From contig NZ_JAGJEC010000002.1 in assembly GCF_018100785.1 (NCBI RefSeq), positions 1,240,001 through 1,304,000 on the forward strand: 64,000 nt of DNA, in the 5' to 3' direction. The DNA is from Maribacter sp. MMG018 (lineage in GTDB: Bacteria; Bacteroidota; Bacteroidia; Flavobacteriales; Flavobacteriaceae). A program made the position numbers and the translations under genes. Positions 60,972 to 64,000 of this stretch are shown here, piece after piece (the stretch's first letter is position 1; every line of letters starts with the position of its first letter). Under the pieces are notes generated by a model. That model ran no database searches. It worked only from the letters and a program-made list of their open reading frames with translations, and had not been told where the DNA came from.

Positions 60972-62081
60972 TTAAGTCATAACCGCCTTCAGCATTGTCA
61001 AGCTTTTATTCTCTGTCTCTTCCCACTCGTTTTCCGCATCCGAATCAAAGGTAATACCACCGCCCACGTACACTATTGCCTTGTTATCAACTATTTGCAT
61101 ACATCTTAAGTTTACATAAAGCTCTGAACAGGTTGTTATAGATCTATAGGCACTGTTTTCTTTATTGCGGTTATTGGTGTTTCGCGATCGTTCATTTTTA
61201 AAATTAAGCTCTCCCAAGAACCCGGTATAATAAGACCTTGTATAGCTTTCGTTCTGTAGAATAAACTCTTTTGCTTCTGCTTTCGGAAATCCACATACGG
61301 CCGGTGTTGGATGCAGTGCCGTTATCAATTCCCCTATTTTATTTCTCTCGTACTCTCCAGAAATTTTGGTTCTTAGGTGCCACAGATGTCCGGCTCTAAC
61401 GGTTTCCAACTCGCCGACTTCCATTTTTAGGCTTTTTTCTTTTAGTACACTTTCTATAAACTCTGTGACCAATCGCTGTTCATGTAGTTCTTTCTCTTCC
61501 CAAATAGGCTTATTATCTATTCCGTTTATCAACTTTGTTCCTGCCAACGACATGGTAGTAAAAGCGGTTCCCCTGGTTTTTAGCAAAATTTCAGGTGTTG
61601 CTCCCAACCAAGTACCGATTCTAGGATGGTACCACACATAGCACAATGCATTTTCGTAGAGCTGAACGAGTTCTTTAAAAATAGCTATGGCCGATTTTAT
61701 AATGGATACTTCTTTTTTTCTTGACAAGACCACCTTTCTATACTCACCGGATTCAATGCCCGCTACCGCCCTTTTCACCATATTTTTGTATTCCGATTTC
61801 TCTATTCCATCTATCGGATTCGAAAAGCTTACATGATCTTTCGAGGTCTCTTTTAAGGCAAGGGGCTCGGTCACATAATTATCAGGATAAAGCAATATAG
61901 ACGGGGCTTTATCATCAAAAGGGGCAAATACGAAACCACTTTCCTTAAAGTCTTTTATGGTGTGGATTTTGTCGTCGTTCTGAAAAAGACCGTTTAATAC
62001 CGCTGTCTTTGGTTTTCTGTACAAAACAAATGGCAGTTGCTCCCTTAAATGTCTTTCTGCTTGCTTAAAAATAGTTGGCAC
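60972..62081 (-). CDS. menF: Isochorismate synthase
   Basis: A chorismate-binding enzyme of about 369 residues, making isochorismate for menaquinone. Conserved segments read RKVVLSRKKEV, WLGATPEILLKT, SLAGTK, LHPTPAVCGFPKAEA and SYYTGFLGEL. A siderophore EntC-like role is possible but the menD and thioesterase neighbours favour menaquinone. The longest frame begins at a TTG (62105) overlapping the thioesterase gene by 20 bases; GTG at 62081, four bases past that gene's stop, is preferred but not certain. Confidence 0.9.
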   Translation of the reverse strand: MPTIFKQAERHLREQLPFVLYRKPKTAVLNGLFQNDDKIHTIKDFKESGFVFAPFDDKAPSILLYPDNYVTEPLALKETSKDHVSFSNPIDGIEKSEYKNMVKRAVAGIESGEYRKVVLSRKKEVSIIKSAIAIFKELVQLYENALCYVWYHPRIGTWLGATPEILLKTRGTAFTTMSLAGTKLINGIDNKPIWEEKELHEQRLVTEFIESVLKEKSLKMEVGELETVRAGHLWHLRTKISGEYERNKIGELITALHPTPAVCGFPKAEAKEFILQNESYTRSYYTGFLGELNFKNERSRNTNNRNKENSAYRSITTCSELYVNLRCMQIVDNKAIVYVGGGITFDSDAENEWEETENKSLTMLKAVMT

Positions 62082-62085
62082 TATC

Positions 62086-62508
62086 TTATTTTTTAGGTAA
62101 TGCAATCGTAGTCAACTTACAAACCGAGATCAGCTGCTGCTCTTCATTGGTAATTTTAATATCCCATACTTGGGTCGTTCTTCCTTTATGGATAAAAGTG
62201 GCCTTTGCAAATACAAATCCCTCTTTGATACTTTTTACATGATTCGCAGAAATTTCTATTCCCCTTACAAAATACTCCTCGGCATTTAAGAATATATAAG
62301 AGGCCATACTGCCCACACTCTCGGCCAAAGCTACCATTGCCCCACCATGTAATACCCCATCGGGTTGATGCACCTTGGGCGTTACGGGCATTTTAGCGAT
62401 CAGAAAATCTTCTCCAACGTCCACATATTCAATCTCCAAAGTTTCCATCATCGTGTTCTTCGAAGAGTTATTACAGACCCGAAGAATCTTATCTTTGTAC
62501 TCGCTCAT
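62086..62508 (-). CDS. menI: Hotdog-fold thioesterase, probable DHNA-CoA thioesterase
   Basis: A 140-residue PaaI/YdiI-type thioesterase. The active-site helix is recognisable as QPDGVLHGGAMVALAESVGS, and the following GIEISANHVKSIKEGFVFAK is the usual second half of the fold. YdiI/MenI releases DHNA from its CoA ester. The position directly before menF and menD supports this; other aromatic acyl-CoA thioesterases remain possible. Confidence 0.82.
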   Translation of the reverse strand: MSEYKDKILRVCNNSSKNTMMETLEIEYVDVGEDFLIAKMPVTPKVHQPDGVLHGGAMVALAESVGSMASYIFLNAEEYFVRGIEISANHVKSIKEGFVFAKATFIHKGRTTQVWDIKITNEEQQLISVCKLTTIALPKK

Positions 62509-62572
62509 ATTTTTTTATGTAAAATTAAGGAATAGAATATCAAAAAACATTAATAGAACAGATAGATTTACT

Positions 62573-63220
62573 ATGAACATTTCGGTAAAACAGGTTGGTT
62601 ACCACCATACAAATTCTTATGAAACCCTAAATAAAATAGGCCCGAACACCAAAAATGTTTGGCTAGTGTTTCATGGTATAGGATTTCTTAGTAAATTTTT
62701 TCTCAGGTATTTTGATGAACTAAAGCCCGATGAAAATTACATAATTGCACCACAGGCACCATCTAAATATTACCTCAACAACAAATATCGGCATGTGGGT
62801 GCCAGTTGGTTGACCAAGGTAGATACCCAACAAGAAATGGCCAATGTTATGGCGTATATAAATGCCGTATTAAAAAACGAAAACATACCTGCAGATTGTA
62901 ATTTGATCGTACTTGGGTTTTCTCAAGGCGTTTCTATTGCGACTAGGTTCGTTGCTAAAAATAATATGGTCTGTAAAAAGTTAATTCTTTATGCCGGGGC
63001 CATCCCCAACGAACTTACAAAAGAGGATTTTCAGCACTTAATAACCCATAATACGGAGATTGTAACGGTTGTCGGAACCGAAGACGAATATATAAACTCT
63101 GAAAGGCTAAAGACCGAATCGTTAAAAATAGATTCACTTTTTCAAGGTAGCGCAAAACAAATTACCTTTGAAGGAGGCCATGAGATAAAAAAGGAAATAA
63201 TCAACTCTTTTGCAGACTGA
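62573..63220 (+). CDS. Alpha/beta-hydrolase fold esterase
   Basis: A 215-residue protein of the phospholipase/carboxylesterase type. The nucleophile motif is LGFSQGVSI, with a likely Asp in VGTEDEYINS and His in FEGGHEI. The oxyanion region is VFHGIGFLSKFF. No signal peptide. The frame is open upstream, antisense to the thioesterase gene, but the ATG at 62573 gives the natural start. Being beside men genes it could be a MenH-like enzyme, though it lacks MenH hallmarks and that is not claimed. Confidence 0.85.
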   Translation: MNISVKQVGYHHTNSYETLNKIGPNTKNVWLVFHGIGFLSKFFLRYFDELKPDENYIIAPQAPSKYYLNNKYRHVGASWLTKVDTQQEMANVMAYINAVLKNENIPADCNLIVLGFSQGVSIATRFVAKNNMVCKKLILYAGAIPNELTKEDFQHLITHNTEIVTVVGTEDEYINSERLKTESLKIDSLFQGSAKQITFEGGHEIKKEIINSFAD

Positions 63221-63221
63221 T

Positions 63222-63821
63222 ATGGATATTGTTTTAGAAAATGAAAGAGTTAAACTAACACCTTTAACACTTAAGAACTACCATTTACTATTGTCGATCG
63301 CTGCTCAAAAAGATCTGGTACAATTTTCCCCTTCCGATATCGAAACCCCACAAGCATTAAAAAATTATGTGGCCATTGCATTAGAGCAAAAAGAACAAGG
63401 CTCCGGTATCCCTTTTATCATTTATGACAAGAAAAAAGAGGAATACGCCGGTAGTACCCGATACATGAACATTCATCGGAAAAACAAAGTGGCCCATATC
63501 GGTTCTACTTGGATCGGCCATCAATTTCACGGAACGGGTTTAAACACCCATATGAAATTTTTAATGCTGGACTATGCCTTTAACCAGTTAAATTTTGAAA
63601 AAATAGAATTCAGGGTCGATGAAAGAAATGTCAAGTCTAGAAAAGCGGTCGAAAAACTGGGCTGTACCCTCGAAGGTATTTTACGAAAAGATGTGTACCT
63701 GTTAAACGGGTTTAAAAGGAACACTTGCTGTTATGGTCTATTAAAAGAAGAATGGCAAACAATTAAAAAAACGGATTTTGAAGGTTACTCCTCCTCTTTT
63801 TTCTCCGACTCCGCTTTATAA
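63222..63821 (+). CDS. RimJ/RimL-type GNAT acetyltransferase
   Basis: A 199-residue acetyl-CoA-dependent enzyme of the ribosomal-protein/Ser-type N-acetyltransferase group. Typical stretches are ERVKLTPLTLKNYHLLLSIA, IGSTWIGHQFHGTGLNTHMK (CoA loop) and NFEKIEFRVDERNVKSRKAV with KLGCTLEGILRKDVYL. The start is the ATG at 63222, one base after the esterase stop. The C-terminal 37 bases overlap the minus-strand partial gene. Confidence 0.9.
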   Translation: MDIVLENERVKLTPLTLKNYHLLLSIAAQKDLVQFSPSDIETPQALKNYVAIALEQKEQGSGIPFIIYDKKKEEYAGSTRYMNIHRKNKVAHIGSTWIGHQFHGTGLNTHMKFLMLDYAFNQLNFEKIEFRVDERNVKSRKAVEKLGCTLEGILRKDVYLLNGFKRNTCCYGLLKEEWQTIKKTDFEGYSSSFFSDSAL

Positions 63822-64000
63822 TAAGTAATTTTTCTAGTGGTGTAGGCGTTATCGGGTTTTATGATTTTTTTGATCCAATTACCACCCTCTTCCCCATCGA
63901 ACTGATATATATATTCTTTCTTTTCTGTTGAATTTCCGTCTGCTATGATTTCAGATTCCAACATCCCGTTTTTATCATAATTATAGGTGGTACGTACGGT
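63785..64000 (-). CDS. C-terminal part of a YD-repeat-like protein (5' end outside window)
   Basis: A 71-codon open frame on the minus strand enters from the right edge and stops at 63785. It reads TVRTTYNYDKNGMLESEI, then KKEYIYQFDGEEGGNWIKK and ends KAESEKKEEE. The YxYDxxG and YxYQFDGEEGGNW patterns are like the YD-repeat or beta-solenoid motifs of many exported Bacteroidota proteins. Too little is visible to assign a family. It overlaps the 3' end of the convergent GNAT gene by 37 bases. Confidence 0.6.
   Translation of the reverse strand, partial: TVRTTYNYDKNGMLESEIIADGNSTEKKEYIYQFDGEEGGNWIKKIIKPDNAYTTRKITYYKAESEKKEEE

Overview
The window comes from a chromosome of the Bacteroidota, most likely a marine Flavobacteriaceae relative of Maribacter or Zobellia (the genus is inference). 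Evidence: flavobacterial families (DUF4834, DUF2853, DUF1508, OmpA with Cys-rich linker, carboxypeptidase-like/plug outer-membrane proteins), promoters with the Bacteroidota -7 element TAnnTTTG and a TTG about 19-23 bases upstream, few Shine-Dalgarno sequences, low G+C, and a futalosine-independent menaquinone pathway. I found no rRNA, tRNA, insertion sequence, prophage or CRISPR array. It is mostly ordinary chromosome.

Region 1 (1-8 kb) is a stress and DNA-repair stretch: Bcp peroxiredoxin, a cysteine-free endonuclease III, two tandem paralogous ECF sigma-factor genes each followed by a 47-residue paralogous small protein, then uvrA and an exported, strongly basic protein. Region 2 (8-15 kb) holds an RluA-type pseudouridine synthase and a four-gene minus-strand surface-glycan operon (DUF4834, YfhO, GT4 glycosyltransferase, Wzx-like flippase). 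Region 3 (15-28 kb) holds an outer-membrane protein, a GNAT-like protein, an alpha-oxoamine synthase beside a cysteine-synthase-like enzyme (a likely capnine/sulfonolipid pair), an S9 peptidase, YbaB, a thioredoxin, OmpA, threonine aldolase and an exported metzincin.

Region 4 (28-36 kb) starts with the three-gene ATP-grasp / alpha-E / transglutaminase cassette, a widespread but functionally unsolved peptide-modifying system. It continues with prfB, which carries the programmed +1 frameshift, an ArsC-like protein, and a Gly/Tyr-rich exported protein paired with an outer-membrane barrel. Region 5 (36-49 kb) is metabolic and mixed: fumC, a coiled-coil membrane protein, a metallo-beta-lactamase-fold lipoprotein, ettA, a Gfo/Idh/MocA oxidoreductase, an acyl-CoA carboxylase beta subunit, a chimeric carboxypeptidase-like/plug protein without a barrel, and an M24 peptidase.

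Region 6 (49-64 kb) is a dispersed menaquinone locus on the minus strand (menF, menI-like thioesterase, menD, menA, menC, menE) interleaved with DUF2853, a CvfB-like S1 protein, a SPOR-like membrane protein, a LytTR response regulator and its probable histidine kinase, and a CPBP protease. menB is absent. The intergenic region between regulator and kinase carries three copies of an 11-base repeat, one beside the predicted kinase promoter and two spaced 21 bases apart.

Best candidates for new biology: the duplicated sigma-factor/47-residue-protein module, the repeat array upstream of the kinase gene, the putative capnine pair and the ATP-grasp/alpha-E/transglutaminase cassette. Several starts were moved to internal ATG codons because the longest open frame begins at a TTG that lies inside a promoter -7 element.
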